From contig KV419431.1 in NCBI GenBank assembly GCA_001630475.1, positions 54,845 through 112,146 on the forward strand: DNA of 57,302 nucleotides, read 5' to 3'. Shown here piece after piece: positions 24,950-38,343 of the stretch (position 1 is its first letter; the number at the start of each line of letters is the position of its first letter). Made by a program: the position numbers and the translations under genes. The notes beneath the pieces are model-generated. The model was not told where the DNA came from. It was given only the letters and a program-made list of their open reading frames with translations, and made no database searches. The DNA comes from Sistotremastrum niveocremeum HHB9708. Taxonomy: Eukaryota > Basidiomycota > Agaricomycetes > Sistotremastrales > Sistotremastraceae.

Positions 24950-25488
24950 GACTGACATGGCTTCTACAATTCTTGGCAACTCTCGGATGAGTGTCATTAT
25001 CTGCAGGCTGCTCGTGTCGATGTGGCAGATTCCTGGGAAGACTTCAGTCCTGTTTGCCTCTTGATCATATCATGTCAATCTTAGTCTGAAGATCGCACAT
25101 CGCTTCGAACCAAAATCTCGTCTTGTTCCTATACACGTCCTATCCCGCCGCTACCAGCGGCAGCCTCGTCATGGAGAGGATATCGCCTCAAGCTCTAAGA
25201 TGTGAGACGGCATTAATGAGTTGAGAAGAGATAGACAGGAATGAAATTGGAGTGGATGTCGGTTATGGATGCAGGCATTCGGTGTAATGGCAGGTGCGTC
25301 TTGCCCATCTTTTCTCCTGTAGAACTTAACTTCACTAACAAGCCACCAACAGCATGGGCGAAGCCACCCCTGTGGAATTTATTTGCCATTCCTATTATCA
25401 CACCTCTTCAGGACGCAAGACGGTTTGGTCACGCTTTCCAGTCAAAGCCGACTTCAAAAGATTCAAGATATCATAAGGAATCCTGCTA
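24950..25488 (+). pseudogene. Decayed plus-strand gene remnant, unit D
   Basis: Sister of the blocks at 5210 and 11735. An ATGGCTTCTACAATTCTTGG start-like sequence is at about 24956. The intron-like stretch runs about 25292-25352 (GTGCGTCTTG to CACCAACAG), followed by SMGEATPVEFICHSY. The upstream frame is closed by stops. Product unknown. Confidence 0.3.
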
Positions 25489-26128
25489 ACGTCCCAACCT
25501 GTTTAATGGTAATCAAGCTTTTGACCAGGATATCGACCTTCGAACTGCCATCTTTCCCGCTGCGGATATACCATCGTTCCACCAGACTCTGATAAGGACC
25601 TACCAGTCTCCCATGGTTCACCTCAAGTTAGCTCTCAAGTTTCCGCCAGCACGATCACGATGTTAGTTTTGTGTTTTCTTCTCTCTTACCCCGTGACTCT
25701 GCTTACATGCCTTCCCAGACAGCTTCAAACGATAGGAAAGCAAAGTGCCTTAAGAGGTCCTCATTGTACCATCTCAACGTTAAGCCATCGCTGGATCATC
25801 CGCTCGGTAAGTGCCATAAAAACGTTGCTCTGTTGTACTGCGATAGATAGGCTGTCAAGAACATCAAAATACCCATCCGTCCGGCCCCTTCATCCGAAAT
25901 CTGCGTCGCAAGTATTTGGGCCCTACACGTACCTCGACGTCTGACGAAAGCAGCAGCTGAAAATTTGCTCAAGCCATTAACGATACTCAAAGCTATCTCA
26001 TCTCTTGGCGGCTCTTTAACCCTTTTGCCCTCTGAAGCTATCCAGCCCGGCCAAGAAATCGTCTCGTCGATTATTCGGTTAACTTGCACAGTTATCTTCG
26101 GCACCGTCTGGTCACATCTCAAGCACAA
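25480..26128 (-). pseudogene. Remnant of an unknown small gene, unit D
   Basis: Longest version of the 5' part of the minus-strand remnant. One open frame runs from VNRIIDETISWPGWIASEG through FVRRRGTCRAQILATQISDEG to YNRATFLWHLPSG. The 3' part then reads GRLVGPYQSLVERWYIRSG and VDILVKSLITIKQVG. A stop separates the two parts. Compared with units A and B the same reading frame is kept over most of the length, supporting an ancestral coding gene. No family recognised. Confidence 0.4.
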
Positions 26129-27800
26129 AAACTCGCCCTGAAGTGTGGTTGACGTCTTTACTGGATTTATTATCCTTGAGTTCCGTGATGGACCCAGAGC
26201 TGCCTATACTCTATGTCTGATCCAGGAAAGGAAGACCCAAAGTCGCTAGGTCTGTCAACATACTAGTACAACCCGGGAGACGCGGCGATTACTCTACTGT
26301 CATATCCAAAGCCTGCAGTAAACTATCAAGATCAAGACTCAACATACGAATCTGAAAATGACCTGAGTTTAACTCGTGTGGTCCACGGAGACGGCTTTTT
26401 CGATAGTAATATGTGATGAATTGAGCTTGAATCTTCCTTATTGATTGTGATATCATTCTCTCCGTCGGATCACATACCGATCATGACACCTTCGGAATCA
26501 CTCCTGAAGCAATTTCCTGACTTCATCGTTTGATTCACCAGAGAGCATCAACAATGACAAACAAGCTTCCTCGCCGTCGATGACATCGATCACGACCTGA
26601 ACCAGAACCTGTCTCTCAAACATCATTCAGAATCAAGCTCAAGATTTTTTCTATCAATTACCTCAGGTCAACTCGTTGGACCAACCGGGGAATTGGTTAT
26701 GCATCAAAACACAAGCATCCGAGACTGAAGAAAATAAGCGCCCAGAGCGGCCGAACGACATCAGCTCGTGGCCTCGTCTTGACAGTGCTGGACTTCGATT
26801 TCAAGAAAAAGATAAAGCCCTTCTTGATCAAAGAGTTTCCGACCATCGTCAACAATTTATCTGGATATTTCTGGCGATCAAATCTTTTCTCTCCGATTAC
26901 AACTCAACCCACCCGCTAGCGTCTCCAGGATCCATCCTGGATATTCCTGATGGGTCCGATCAGGAATCGCAACGTTCTCGGCGGCACCAAGGTATCTCCC
27001 ATAAAAGCTCCAAATTTGAAAATACCACGCCATACTCGATCGATTAGAGGACTCACGGCAAACTTCAGCGCATCGAAAAGCCGTCGGATCGATCAAAAAG
27101 TTACAGCCAGCTCGAGTGTGGATTTTGGGCGTGTGATGGCAGGGATGGGTCATGAGCAGTAAAGAGGTCGATGTTAAAGGGTGTTTTTGTGGGATGGAAT
27201 ACGTACGTCCTGATTTATTCTGAAAGCCGTTAATCGCTGACTGACTTGCATCGATCATTCTGTATCAGATTTCATAGACCTGAATCAACTGTTCGGTACT
27301 CTCGTAATCCACGGCGAATTGACAGCCCGATTGTCGTCCTGATCCCCAATCTCTCCCTTGATCACGAATTCTCTTCTTTAGCGGAAACCTTTCTTGAGAC
27401 GATACCCAAGCCCTTTTGTGTTATTGTTCTCGCGTTGACTTGAATCATGCTCCCAACAACGCACCGTCGACTACCCACGGGGATTCAAAGAAGTACGATG
27501 GTCAGAACGTTCTTCGTCATCCCGACCTCAGACGCGACCTCTTCCATCGCGATCTTCCATCCAATTCGACCGAAGTGTTGTCATAATTTCGCTCTTCCGC
27601 TCGCTACATTTAGTCTCTTGGACTGTCTATCGCTCTCATTAATCAAAGACTGCGTTTGTCTCGACTTTAAACTGCTGTCATTCGCAGTAGTCAAATACAC
27701 GATAATGGATACATTTCGGCATTTGAAGTATGGTTCACGTAAGAAAGTCGTCAAAAGTTCAAAATTGTTAAGTGGAACGATGAACCGTCCTAGACACTAG
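26129..27800. repeat. Intergenic array block downstream of gene E
   Basis: Repeated intergenic block with the box at 26726-26770 (AAAATAAGCGCCCAGAGCGG) and the late block near 27,485 (CAAAGAAGTACGATGGTCAGAACG). It ends just before the copy E stop. No gene is supported. Confidence 0.5.
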
Positions 27801-30747
27801 TCAGTCTTCTTTGTGGGCATTCTCTAAAGCCGGCGACTGGTCAAACACTGCTTGCGAATCTAGAGCGATGGACGGCTCAGATTCAGATTTGGACGACGCA
27901 ATCATGGGTGGAGGGTGATTAAGGGTGAGCATGGGAATAGCAGAGTCTGGATCTGCTGAAGGAACGGTATCGAGATCGACGTGTGCAGGAGCTGGGGCAG
28001 GGGAGTGGGCGGAAGGAGAGGGAAGAGGGGATGGCTGTGGTGCATCGTTGGGGGTCGGTGCGTGGGACAGAGAGGGAGATGGTGATGCTGGTGAAATTGA
28101 TGCAGAGGCGATTGCGACGGTGAGAGGAAAAGAGAGGGAATCGAGTTCTGCAGGCACGGTCAATAGACTGCAGAGGAGGAGCTTAGGATGACTCACCTGC
28201 TAAAAGATCGCGGGCGCGGGCGCGAGTGTCGTCGTCCATGGAACGCTGATAGCCGTCCTCATCGCGGAATTCGTTATCAACGCATCTCTGAAGGAATCGA
28301 CGAACAGTAGTAGGGTCTGAGAATTGTGAGAGGGGAAAGGAGTTGAGATAGGCGATGATCGCGTCGCTGGTCTGATCCCAAGTGGCCCAGCGTGGATGTC
28401 GAGAGAGATAGTCGATGTGCGGGCATAGATCGAGGTCAGTCGGAGGAGGAGAAACGAGAACGGAAAAGACACGGGAGAGGGAGAAGGAATCAAGTTTGGA
28501 CTCATCGACCTCTTTAACGAATTCGTTGATTTTGCGGAGAATCTCGTGCTTGCGGTCCTTAACAATGAATTCCACGACAGAAGGCCAGACGCCACGTGGA
28601 GACTGAGTGAATGAATAGATGAGGTCGAGTCGATCGACGTGGGAGAGGATCCGCGTGACGTCATCTTCTCTTCCCATCCGAAGAAGGTCGACGCAATGAC
28701 TCTCCGCTAAGAAAAAGATTTCCGTCCGATCTCCCAACTCCCCCTTGTGGTTATACGAGCACAACACTTGGGCAACGCTTTCCTCAAATGGGAGAAGAGA
28801 GAGGGGGCGGAGATCGGCATTGTCTGCCTTGAATGACGCGGAGTAGACCTCAGCGGTAAATCGGTCGGCTAAGGGACAGGCATTGGCAAGGACTCTGATC
28901 TGTTCCCAAGTGATCACCGTCGATTTTTCGTGATGATACTTGACAAATTGATCCATTCGCGCTCTCAGCGTCTCCCGCACTCGAACTGAGGTGTCCGTCG
29001 CCGTCAGTCGATTCCACGTCTTCTTCAACTGATCTGCCATTCCGTCGCCACTCTTGAACCATTCTACATACGAGAATGACCCGACCGCTCTTTCCAACAA
29101 CTTCGGATCGCTCGCTTCAGCAATCAGGCCCATATAAGTCGTAAGAAGCTTTTCTTCGTCATCCAGTTCCAGCTCGAGTCTCCACACATCGACGAGTTGT
29201 GATGAAAGCCACAAAGGACCTGCAATGAGTCGTCCAAGAAATGGCAGAATGTTCCGAAATAAGCGCCGTCGGTTCTTGCAACGGTTGTCCAACCTTTTCG
29301 CGGCATCCTCGATTCGTTCCATCCACGGCTCGAAAAATCCGGCCATTCTCTTCGCAGCTAGGAAGATGAGTCTGCTAAACGGCCCTCCGAAAGGTGAAGC
29401 TTCATAGATCAGAGCATGCAATGTTGCACCCAGGACAACCCCAAGGATGCTCAGCGAAAGCAGCAATCCCAAGCACCACGTCGCCAACAATCTCGGTGCC
29501 CGGTCTTCAAATGATCCACTCAGATTCCAAAGTTGATAGAGAAGACCGGATACGAACAGCCCGATGGACCACAGCAGGATGACGTGAAGGCCCTCGACGA
29601 GATATCGCAGCCAGCGTTTTGCCAATCTCTCCCGTTCGAGATGGCGCAGCAGTCGTTCTTTATAGGTTCCTCCTTCTGGCCGGTTCGTTAATTTACTCAT
29701 CCATTGACGCCCTAACACAGATAACACAGCATCCAATATCTGAGTGACCAGTTTGTCAATTTCCAACATCTATCCGGTCATTCTAACTCACCGCGAGAAT
29801 GAGCGCCAAGTAATACGACACACATACATTCTCAGCAGACACTTTCGGGAGCGGGGGTGGAAGATCGGTTGGATTTCCTGGAGTATTGTTGGAGGATGGG
29901 AAAAGATTCTGTGTCGCTGGGACAACAAAAGCGGTGAGTACCGCCGAAAATAATGCAATCTACAATCATATCACTGACGATGTTCGCACAGACTCCACAA
30001 ATATACTCACAAATACTAGCGAGACATCCATCCTCTTTATCCACTCGTCCACCTCCTCCTTCGTCTTCGTCATTGCCATCTCAAACAAAGCCGTACAGGT
30101 CGACTCGTCGTCCAATTCCTTCTGATCGTATGGCTGATCATCTAGCGCCCGATGTCAATTCAACCTCGATTTGGTCAAAATGCGAATTACCTTTGATAGC
30201 GTCTCGAATCAAGATATCAAACTTCTTCCCGTGATCAAGGAGCGTATCCTTCATATTTCCCAGCGTATCCTTGACGGTTTCGATCACAGTACTCAGTCGC
30301 TGGAGCGTTTCGTTGACCGGACTTCTCGGTGATTCCATTTTCAAGTCTCCACCCATTTGAACCGACGATGGACGTCCACCACTCATCTCAACATCAGCCT
30401 CTTCCTGGAAGTCTGTGAATACTCCATCAGGGTTGACCAATCATGCACGTTGCGGACAACCGACCTTTCACGACACCTTTTCCTTTCCCATTCATCTGCC
30501 GTCCGAGATTCTCCACTGCTCTCCTGATGTCCAGTATTGCCTCTTTTTGCTCCTGAAAAGACTTGTGATGGATTTCCGATCTCGCGTTCTGCTCTTTGAC
30601 GAGGCTAACCAACTGTCTGAATATCGGCGTGTCGAAAGGATCCGCGTTCAAGACTGCGCCGGATGGTGTTTCTATTGCATTTGGCGGTGCGTCTTCAGAC
30701 TCTCTTAATTCGCTGCTGAATGGAACCGTCTGTGGGAAGGTCGACAT
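27801..30747 (-). CDS. DUF6535-family multi-pass membrane protein, copy E
   Basis: Exon 1 from 30747 (MSTFPQ) has DPFDTPIFRQLVSLVKEQNA and a short helix. Exon 2 ends HGKKFDILIRDAIKG. The DUF6535 exons carry IALFSAVLTAFVVPATQNLF and LHVILLWSIGLFVSGLLYQL. The long exon (about 29,740-28,200) resembles H at its 5' side (FFEPWMERIEDAAKRLDNR) but B in its middle (EKSTVITWEQIRVLANACPL). The tail exon, to 27801, ends SPALENAHKED. The last intron contains an in-frame stop right after LLAGESS, unlike six sister copies. Intact as read. Role unknown. Confidence 0.85.
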
Positions 30748-30840
30748 GGGGGAGTGGTGGAGCAGGGAAGTGGGGTGAAAGAAAGCTAGGTCGATGCGTC
30801 GATTGATGGCTATGGAGATGAAGACCCTAGTGCAACGACT

Positions 30841-30850
30841 ATGGTACCAT
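30841..30850 (-). promoter_or_regulatory. Palindrome ATGGTACCAT upstream of copy E
   Basis: Perfect 10-bp palindrome, 94 bp upstream of the start, followed by CACCTCA in place of GCCTCATG. The CACAGCC box is reduced to GCACCGCATTCGTGGG near 30,917. Confidence 0.5.
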
Positions 30851-32502
30851 CACCTCAACACCTTCCTTTCTCGAACAAGAACCTCTCATTCTTCTCAGCG
30901 TCTCCTCTGACGTGCACCGCATTCGTGGGATTTATGCCTTCAATCTGCTGAAAATCATATTTTATTTTTGTTGTACCGAAAACTCTGGAGGAAAATCCCG
31001 GTGTGATTGGAGAGCCACGTTCCTTGATTTGAAAGCGTCTCAGATGCATAGTAGCGCGCAAGATCATGCAATTATTTATTCGTCGTCGACTCCAGTTCTG
31101 CGAGCCTGAATCCGGCATTTGCCGCGCTTCTTCCTCTTTCTCGTCGTGTCATGGCAGCAGGTCTGTCTCGTGAAGCTTGGGGTATCTGGCGCCCAATCAT
31201 TAAGATTGAACGGAAAACTAAAGCGAACGCATAGAGAATCTGTCCCCGCAAAATCACTGTGCTACCAGCTCAAATGCCACCACCTATCGGCGCTTATTCT
31301 TTCTGGGATAAACCTCGTTATCGTTGGACGGCCTCTTCCCTTGATAGAAATCCCTAAGACGAAATTATGCTCTTGCACATGCTTTGACATCCCGCCGTCC
31401 CAAAAGGCCTATTCGATTTCGCATCTGCCTCACAATTATTCGGCATTCTTTCCTCCAGCCGAATAAGGCCCTACCTTCAAAACCCTTCGCGACCAGCTTT
31501 CCATCTTGAGTGGACCAGCTTTATGGAGGTTCAAGGCGAAACTTATGGATATTGATGAAGAAAGATGGGTGGCTTCTACGTGCGTAGCTATTCATCGTGC
31601 CGTCTATCTAGAGAACTAACGGCATCAAGAGCTCGACTGAAGCTATTGATATGAAGACTTGGATCGGCGCTGCTTGCAATGGCCACATAACCTAAAGCTC
31701 TCTGTACGGTCTTAAGTCAACTAAGGTGTCTGAAAATGAGTGGCCTCCGTGTACGTGGCTTCATCGTTGACACTTCAGTCAGATCACTCACACGACGATC
31801 CAACACTCTAGTTCTCTCTCCTCCTCAATAATACGTCTTGATATCTCTCCCAGTCTCTCCGTGTCGAGCGAATCCTCAACCATATTGTATCCGTCGCGTC
31901 CGCTTTTCGACACATCCCCTTCTCGTCTCAGTTCATCACTCGATCAACGAAGTGGCATTAGCTGCTGACGGGATCCAGTTCTTGACGTGTATGTAATGGT
32001 GAAAGAGATGTAGAGAGACGAGGGAGTAAGCATTTGCTGGGTGATTATTGACGAATATCGCGAGGGACAAACGTGCGTAACCCATACCTCTATTTGAATG
32101 CCCCCCATGATGACATGAGATGTCTTTCAGCATCTTCGAGTTCTATCGTGCCATCTCAAGAGACTTCAACGGCATCTCAGGATCGCGAGCCCAAAGCAAA
32201 CTTACTCCGAAGACCCTTACGTCGCTGTCTCTATGAGACCGCAATCGTCGACGAATTCATTGTCGATCCCGAACGAAGGTGCGTCTTGCTCTCACCTCCT
32301 GGATCCTTACCTCGTGCTAATTTATCATTTCAGCTCGACGTATACGTCTAATCGGATATGCCGCAAGCTTGACTACCTACAGCAAGTCAGAGATCCCAAC
32401 CGCGCATCTGTGCTTACAGCGACGCAATTCTGACGATCGCTTCGCACTACTCTCTTCCGCCCGTCAAATTGTCTCAACAAGCTATCCTCGTTCAGTCGAG
32501 TC
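30851..32502. other. Intergenic region upstream of gene E, no clear gene
   Basis: It shares a short block with the region upstream of C (31,105-31,170). Intron-like pieces with plausible plus-strand splice signals occur at about 32,130 (TTTCAG) and 32,279-32,334 (GTGCGTCTTGC to CATTTCAG), suggesting another decayed plus-strand gene like those in units A, B, D and G. The standard box and late block seen in other units are missing here. Confidence 0.35.
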
Positions 32503-33305
32503 ATGGATCACCAACATCAAATCATTGATGCTGGCGCCGAGCTAGAATCAAGGATATGTTCTTATCTCGAGTTCTGGGCGAAGACGAAAATAGACCATCT
32601 GCCCAGGTTGATGCAGCCAAACCTCCAAGCTTTCGAGAAGGCCTTGCTCGTTCACCTCGACCTGAGATTTGCGAAAGAAGAATTCTGGTGCGTCGATGAT
32701 GTCATATTAATGTATCGCTCAAAGTTGACGAACCAGACAGAGGCGTGGTCTGAGATAAGTTCTCTTGCTTGTGCACTTTCCCGGCCGTATCTGGCGCGGA
32801 GCTCGGTTTGATTCACAACCTACAAAATCAACTGTACGACAATCTTCTTAGCAAACTCTATCTGAGTCCTAGTACTGCCAATCAAGCAAGTATTCTCGAG
32901 GAACATCGACGCTGACGCCTATTGTGAGGGAGCAAGTCACGGTGCTTTCAACATGCGTTCAATGCAAATTTCATTGTTTTGACCCCGTCTTCGGCACTCT
33001 GAAGGCTATGAATCCCCGCTCGTGATTTCAGCTCGAGTCATGTCGAACGAAGTGTATATCAATTGGGGAATGAAGACCCGGACGGGGCAAGGCGGATCCT
33101 ACAGGCTTGGCTGAAAGACCCTCGGAATACTCGAGAAGGATGGATCGTTCCTCTCAATTGGAAGCTGCACATGATGGAGTGGAGTGGAGTGAGGCTATCT
33201 AGTCTTGAGAAAATAGTGGAAACTAATTTCATTCGCCGTTATCTCGCCCTTTTCTGGCCTAATGTCTCGGCTGCAGTATGTTTGGATGAAGGGAACGATA
33301 TATGA
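32503..33305 (+). CDS. Possible small unknown gene between E and F
   Basis: Two open stretches look coding: 32503-32690 (starting MDHQHQIIDAGAELESRICS, ending near FAKEEFW at a GTGCGTCGATG donor) and about 33030-33305 (GNEDPDGARRILQAWLKDPR, ending CLDEGNDI and a stop), with a TTTCAG acceptor near 33,030. The interval between them has no conserved coding sequence and would be a long intron for this genome. I recognise no family. It lies tail to tail with gene F and occupies the place where other units hold the repeated intergenic block. It may be a remnant. Confidence 0.3.
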
Positions 33306-33494
33306 AGTTTATCGTGGTGAATGTCTTGAAATGTAACGCCTTGCCCGCGTTCCGGCGTTCTCGGCCAATCTCGAATTTGTGATACTAAATGATATTATGA
33401 TCAACCTCAAAGGAGTGGATTGGATATGCGGAGAAGACGAAAAAATGAGTTTTCTTCGACTGCTCACGAAGAGACATATCGCAACTTCAAGAAA

Positions 33495-36400
33495 TTAAGC
33501 CTCGATATGGGCTCTGCCTTTCTCTAAGGTCGGCGCGATGTCGAAGATAGGGTCCGAGGTGGATGTGACAGATGCGACGGGAGGTGGTAGTGCTAGTGAA
33601 AAATAGTGCATCGGAATTGCAGGCGGCTTGAGATTGTTGGAAGGGTCAGATGTTGTGATCTTCTCATGGTTGCGCGCGTCGGGCAAGGCAGAGATATCGA
33701 TGGGGATCCCTATAATTGAGGATTGAGGTGAGTGTGGTGCTGAATGCGGAGAGCTGGGTTGCGAGGGTGAGGCAGGAAGGGAGGAATAGGCGTTGGCATC
33801 TTGCAGTGGTTCGTGATTGTCGATGGGAGAAGTAGGAATACGGCCGTCGAGAACTGCTAGGACGTGAGTGAGGAGGGATGAAAAGATGAGCGCGACGTAC
33901 TGTCTAGAAGAGTCTGAGCTTCTCTGCAGATTCTGATCTTGGCTTCATCGTTGGTCTCTTCCCAAAGATTAAATGAGGACGTATCGCGAGAACCTGGATC
34001 GATACAAAGACGGAGGAAGCGACGGACAGCAGCAGACTTGGAGACTTGTGAGACGCTGAAGGAGTTGAGATAGGCGATGATTGCGTCACTCGTCTTCTCC
34101 CAAGTGAGAAAGTGTGGATGTCGAGAGATGTAGTTGATGAGTGGGGACAGATCGATATCTGTCGGAGGAGGAGAAGCAAGAACGACAAAGACTTGGGAGA
34201 GGGACTGAGGATCAAGTCTGGAATCATCGACGGTTTGGACGAATTCATTGATTTCGCGTAGAATCTCGTGTTCGTGATCCTTGACAATGAATTCGACAAC
34301 GGAAGTGGAGACGTGATTTGGATGCTGAATGTATGATGTGGTGAGGTCGAGTCGATCGACGTGGGAGAGGATCCGCGTTACGTCATCGACCTTGCCCACC
34401 CAAAGAAGATTTCTGCAATGTTTTTCCGCCAAGTCCAAGATCTTCCCCCGATCTCCCAACTTCCCCTTGTGGTTATACGAGCACAACACTCGGGCAACGC
34501 ATTCCTCAAAAGGGAGAGCAGAGAGAGGTCGGAGATCGGAGTTGTCTGGTTCAAACGCAACCTCCGATAAGGAATTCCCGAAACGTGCTGGGTATGAATG
34601 AACGGCAAGGAAGGACCGGACGTGGTCCCTGGTGAGCCGCTCTCCCATATCTCTCAACTGTTGACTGTCAGGGGGTACGAACTGCTTGGCACGAGCTCTG
34701 AGCGTCTCTCGGACTCGGACGGATGTGTCAGTCGCCAGCAGCCGATTCTCTACCTTCTCCAACTGATCTGCCTTTCCCTCCCCATTCTCGAACCATTCTA
34801 CGTACGAGAACGACCCTACCGCTTTTTCCAACAGCTTCGGATCGCTCGCTTCCGCCATCAAGTCCATGAACACTCCAATCAGTTTCCCTCGATCGTCTTG
34901 GTACAGCTCAACTCTCCACCTCTTGACCAGCATCCAACACAACCACATTGGGCTTGTGAGGACCTGGACAGCAAGAAGCAATGTTTCAGCCTGGAATGGG
35001 ATTGATTGGAAGGCCTGTCTTAGTTCGCGAAGGGTCTCTGGGCGCTTGCTTTCATCTCTCCAAAATGACCAAGTCAACTCTGAGTGATACAAGTCACGCA
35101 TCAATCCAAAGATTTGCCCCGTCAACGCGACGAAAAGGCCGGTCCCGCCTTCTGCTGCCTTGTAAAGCAGCTTACTGAATGGTCCACCAAACGGTGAGAC
35201 TTCGTACACCAGTGCGTGGGTCGTTGCTGCCAACACAACAAGCAGGATACCGGAGGAGAGGACGACGCCAACTATCCACGCAGCAAAGATCCTAGGTGTG
35301 CTTCTCTCGAATGATCCGCTGAGATTAAGGATTTGATATAGCAGGCCAGTCATGAAGAGACCGATAGACCATAGCAGGAGTATGTGAAGTCCGTCGACAA
35401 GAACTCCGAGCCAGCGTTTAGCCAGTTCTTCACGAGCAATGTGACGCAAGAGTCGTTCTCTATACGTGCTGCCTACGGGTCTGGTCGTCAACTTGCTCAT
35501 CCATTGACGACCGAGAACAGAGAGCACGGCGTCCAAGATCTATGTTCTTGTAAGTATTACCGTCGCTGACCTGATTGTTCAATCTACTCACGGCAAGGAT
35601 CAGAGCCAAATAGTATAAAATGCACACGTTTTGAGCTGACGTGTTGGGGACTGGTGGAGGGGAGTCGGTTGGGATGCCGGGCGTATTATTGGATGAAGGA
35701 AATAGGTTTTGGGTGGCAGGGACAACAAACGCGGTGAGCACGGCTGAGAACAACGCAATCTGTGAGTCGAGATAAGTCAATACATTGGGCCCATTGAGAG
35801 AACGCCGCTTACAAAGACCAACGAAACATCCATTCTTTTGATCCATTCGTCGACTTCTTCTTTCGTCCGGGCTACGGCGATTTCAAATAAGGCCGTGCAT
35901 GTCGACTCATCGTCCAGGGGTTTGTGATCGTACGGTTGGTCATCTGATCAGGCCTATCAGTTGACTCTAATGTACGGTTCATTTCACCGACCTTTAATCG
36001 CATCTTTGATCAATACGTCCAATTTACTCCCGTGCTGAGAAAGGACTTCTTTGACGCTTTTAAGAAGTCCAATGACCTCGTTAATGGGATTTGGAGGTGC
36101 GGCTGCCCGCATTTGGTCGGGTTCTCCAAGGACTACGTCGGACACGTTCTGGGACTCAGATGGAACCGTGTCACTTTGCCTATTGATACCCGAGAGAGCG
36201 CCGGGCATATCGGCGGCGGCTTCGCCTGATTGATGGACCGTTAAGCTACGAGGGTGCGCAGACGTTGTCGATGGAGCGTCAGATGTAGTCGATAGAGCAG
36301 GGGACGAGGTCCTGTCAGACCCGCGGATGCCACGAGCAACCTCGTTCACAGCCTTTCGAACATTGGCTGTGATATAGAATTAGACACCTCCAGGGGTACA

Positions 36401-36723
36401 CTGCACAAAACCAACGCACCTTTCAATTGTCTTCTTGTCGAACCTTTCAGGAACTTGCTTTGCTTCCTCAACGATTTTTTAACGTCCTTCATCACACCTC
36501 TGAGATCCTCCAGTACTTTGAGCTGCTCATTGGCTGTGGCACAGTGTTCTTTTGTCGTGGTATTCTGCTCCTTGACCAAATCGATCAGGATATTGAAGGC
36601 TGGCGTGTTTTGAATGTCTCGAAGAGCGGGAAGAGGTAGATTCGTCGAGAACGCCGATGATGTCGTTGGATGGGATTCAGTGTCGAGTCGTTCGAGATTC
36701 GAACGCTCCGTGGGCAGCGACAT
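33495..36723 (-). CDS. DUF6535-family multi-pass membrane protein, copy F (divergent tail)
   Basis: The start is MSLPTERSNLERLD at 36723, matching the MS starts of its sisters; an in-frame ATG upstream at 36804 is less likely. Exon 1 has DIQNTPAFNILIDLVKEQNTT. Exon 2 ends HGSKLDVLIKDAIKG. The DUF6535 part resembles A (FERSTPRIFAAWIVGVVLSS). The middle after VRETLRARAKQFVP resembles H (GERLTRDHVRSFLAVHSYPA). The 3' end is different: the long exon ends ICREAQTLLD, an intron begins GTACGTCGCGC, and the last exon, about 33857-33495, is a Ser/Pro-rich tail ending TLEKGRAHIEA, only weakly like SPALENAHKED. Intact as read. Function unknown. Confidence 0.8.
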
Positions 36724-36830
36724 GATGACTGGCGAGTCGAGGGTAAGAGGCAGAAGATGATGGGGGGTAAGTCGAAGAGCGGACCAAGTGCATCCGTCGA
36801 GCATTTCGAAGGACCCTTGGTGATACCACT

Positions 36831-36840
36831 ATGGTACCAT
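36831..36840 (-). promoter_or_regulatory. Palindrome ATGGTACCAT upstream of copy F
   Basis: Perfect palindrome 108 bp upstream of the start, with CATTGCCTCGTG about 17 bp further on. A CACAGCCTTCGTGGG box lies at about 36913. Confidence 0.5.
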
Positions 36841-38343
36841 TGCACAACCATTGCCTCGTGCCTGATCTTCTCCCCTTGTCGCCTGCAGTTTCAGCTCAGT
36901 TCATCGAAAAGACACAGCCTTCGTGGGGGTCGTGCCTTGTTTAACGTAGCCGCCGTCTGGGTAAAAATTATTTCTTGATCATCGTCAGCGGAAGACACGA
37001 TTGTCACTGATGGTTCTGGATATAGCTTAGTATGTTGTAGGATAGCAATTCCATCAAACATGACTCACAATTTGCGGGGAGAACGTGCTATACTCGTGTT
37101 ACTGGTGATTCGAGCTGTACTAGACTGGGCATCAACAAGGGCAAACAAAGCTTCCTCGCCAACGTCAACGACGTCGATCATGACAAGATTCTGTTCTTCT
37201 ACATTGATTCAGTTCGCCGATATTTCTTCAAAGCCTCTCATATTACCGCGTTTGACCTACCTGCCAATCATCTCGGCGAAGGACGAAGAACTGAGACGAA
37301 GAAATAAGCGCCGAGCGCGGCCGAACGACATCGAGTCCTCATTCTGACAGCATTGGACTTGAAATTTCAAGATAGAGCCCCTTTTTGGATCAAAAAGTGT
37401 CTTACTATCTTGGAAAATTATCTGGATGTTCTATACTGGCAATCTATTCTTTTCTCTCGGCTTACATTTGAACTACTCAGCTCGCTTTTCTCGTATCCGT
37501 CCTGGATATTCAGGATCAGGACTCGCAACGTTCTCGGCGGCATCCAAGTATCTCCCACACTAGCTCCAGCTTCTAAAATACCACACCACATTACTCGATC
37601 AATTGGAAGACTCGTGGCAAAATTCAGTGCATCAAAAGCCGATCAAAAGTTACATACAGCTCGAGTGTGGGTTTTGGGTATGTGATGGCAGGGATGCGAG
37701 ACGAGCAGCAAAGAGGTCGATTTTTGAGTCGTGTTTTTGTGGTGGAAGCCTGGAATTAGTGCGTCTTGATTTATTTCGAAGCCGTTCTCAATCGCTGACT
37801 GAGTTGCATCTTTCGTTCTGTAGTCAGATTTTATAGACCCGAATCAACTTTCTGGTGCTCTCGTAATTTACGGCGAATTGACAGCCCCATGGCCATTCTG
37901 ATCGCCAATTGTCTCCCTCGATCACGAAATCTCTTCTTTGGCGGAAACCGTTCTTGAGAAGAAACCTTAGCCATTTTCTGTTATTGGCTGGCAATGGCTG
38001 CTCATCGGCTTGCGTCATGCTCTCACCAATGCGTCGTTGACTACTCACGAGGGTTCAAAAAGCAGGATGGTCAGAACATTCGACGTCTTCCCGGTATCAA
38101 GCACGTCTTCCATTAGGAGCTCACTTCCAAATCGACTAGTCTTTTGTCATCTTTTTGGGCTTCTGTGGGTTAAAATCACTTTCTTGTTCTGACAATCTTC
38201 AGACAGCGCGTTCGTCTCCAATTAATTGCTATATTTCACAATTTGTGCCTAATACTTTACACATCAATGAATTCATTGTGGGTCTGAAATATGCTAACAG
38301 AGTCGTGATAATATTCGAGATCCCCACTTGATGAAGCGATCCA
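36841..38343. repeat. Intergenic array block between F and G
   Basis: Short intergenic region; the remnant genes seen upstream of A, B, D and G are absent. The block downstream of G has the box at 37295-37340 (GAAATAAGCGCCGAGCGCGG) and a late part near 38,050-38,100 (GGTTCAAAAAGCAGGATGGTCAGAAC). No gene supported. Confidence 0.5.

Noticed and set aside
28183-29769. Reading copy E as a 528-aa protein ending LLAGESS
   Set aside because: That stop lies inside the conserved last intron; splicing restores the SPALENAHKED tail.
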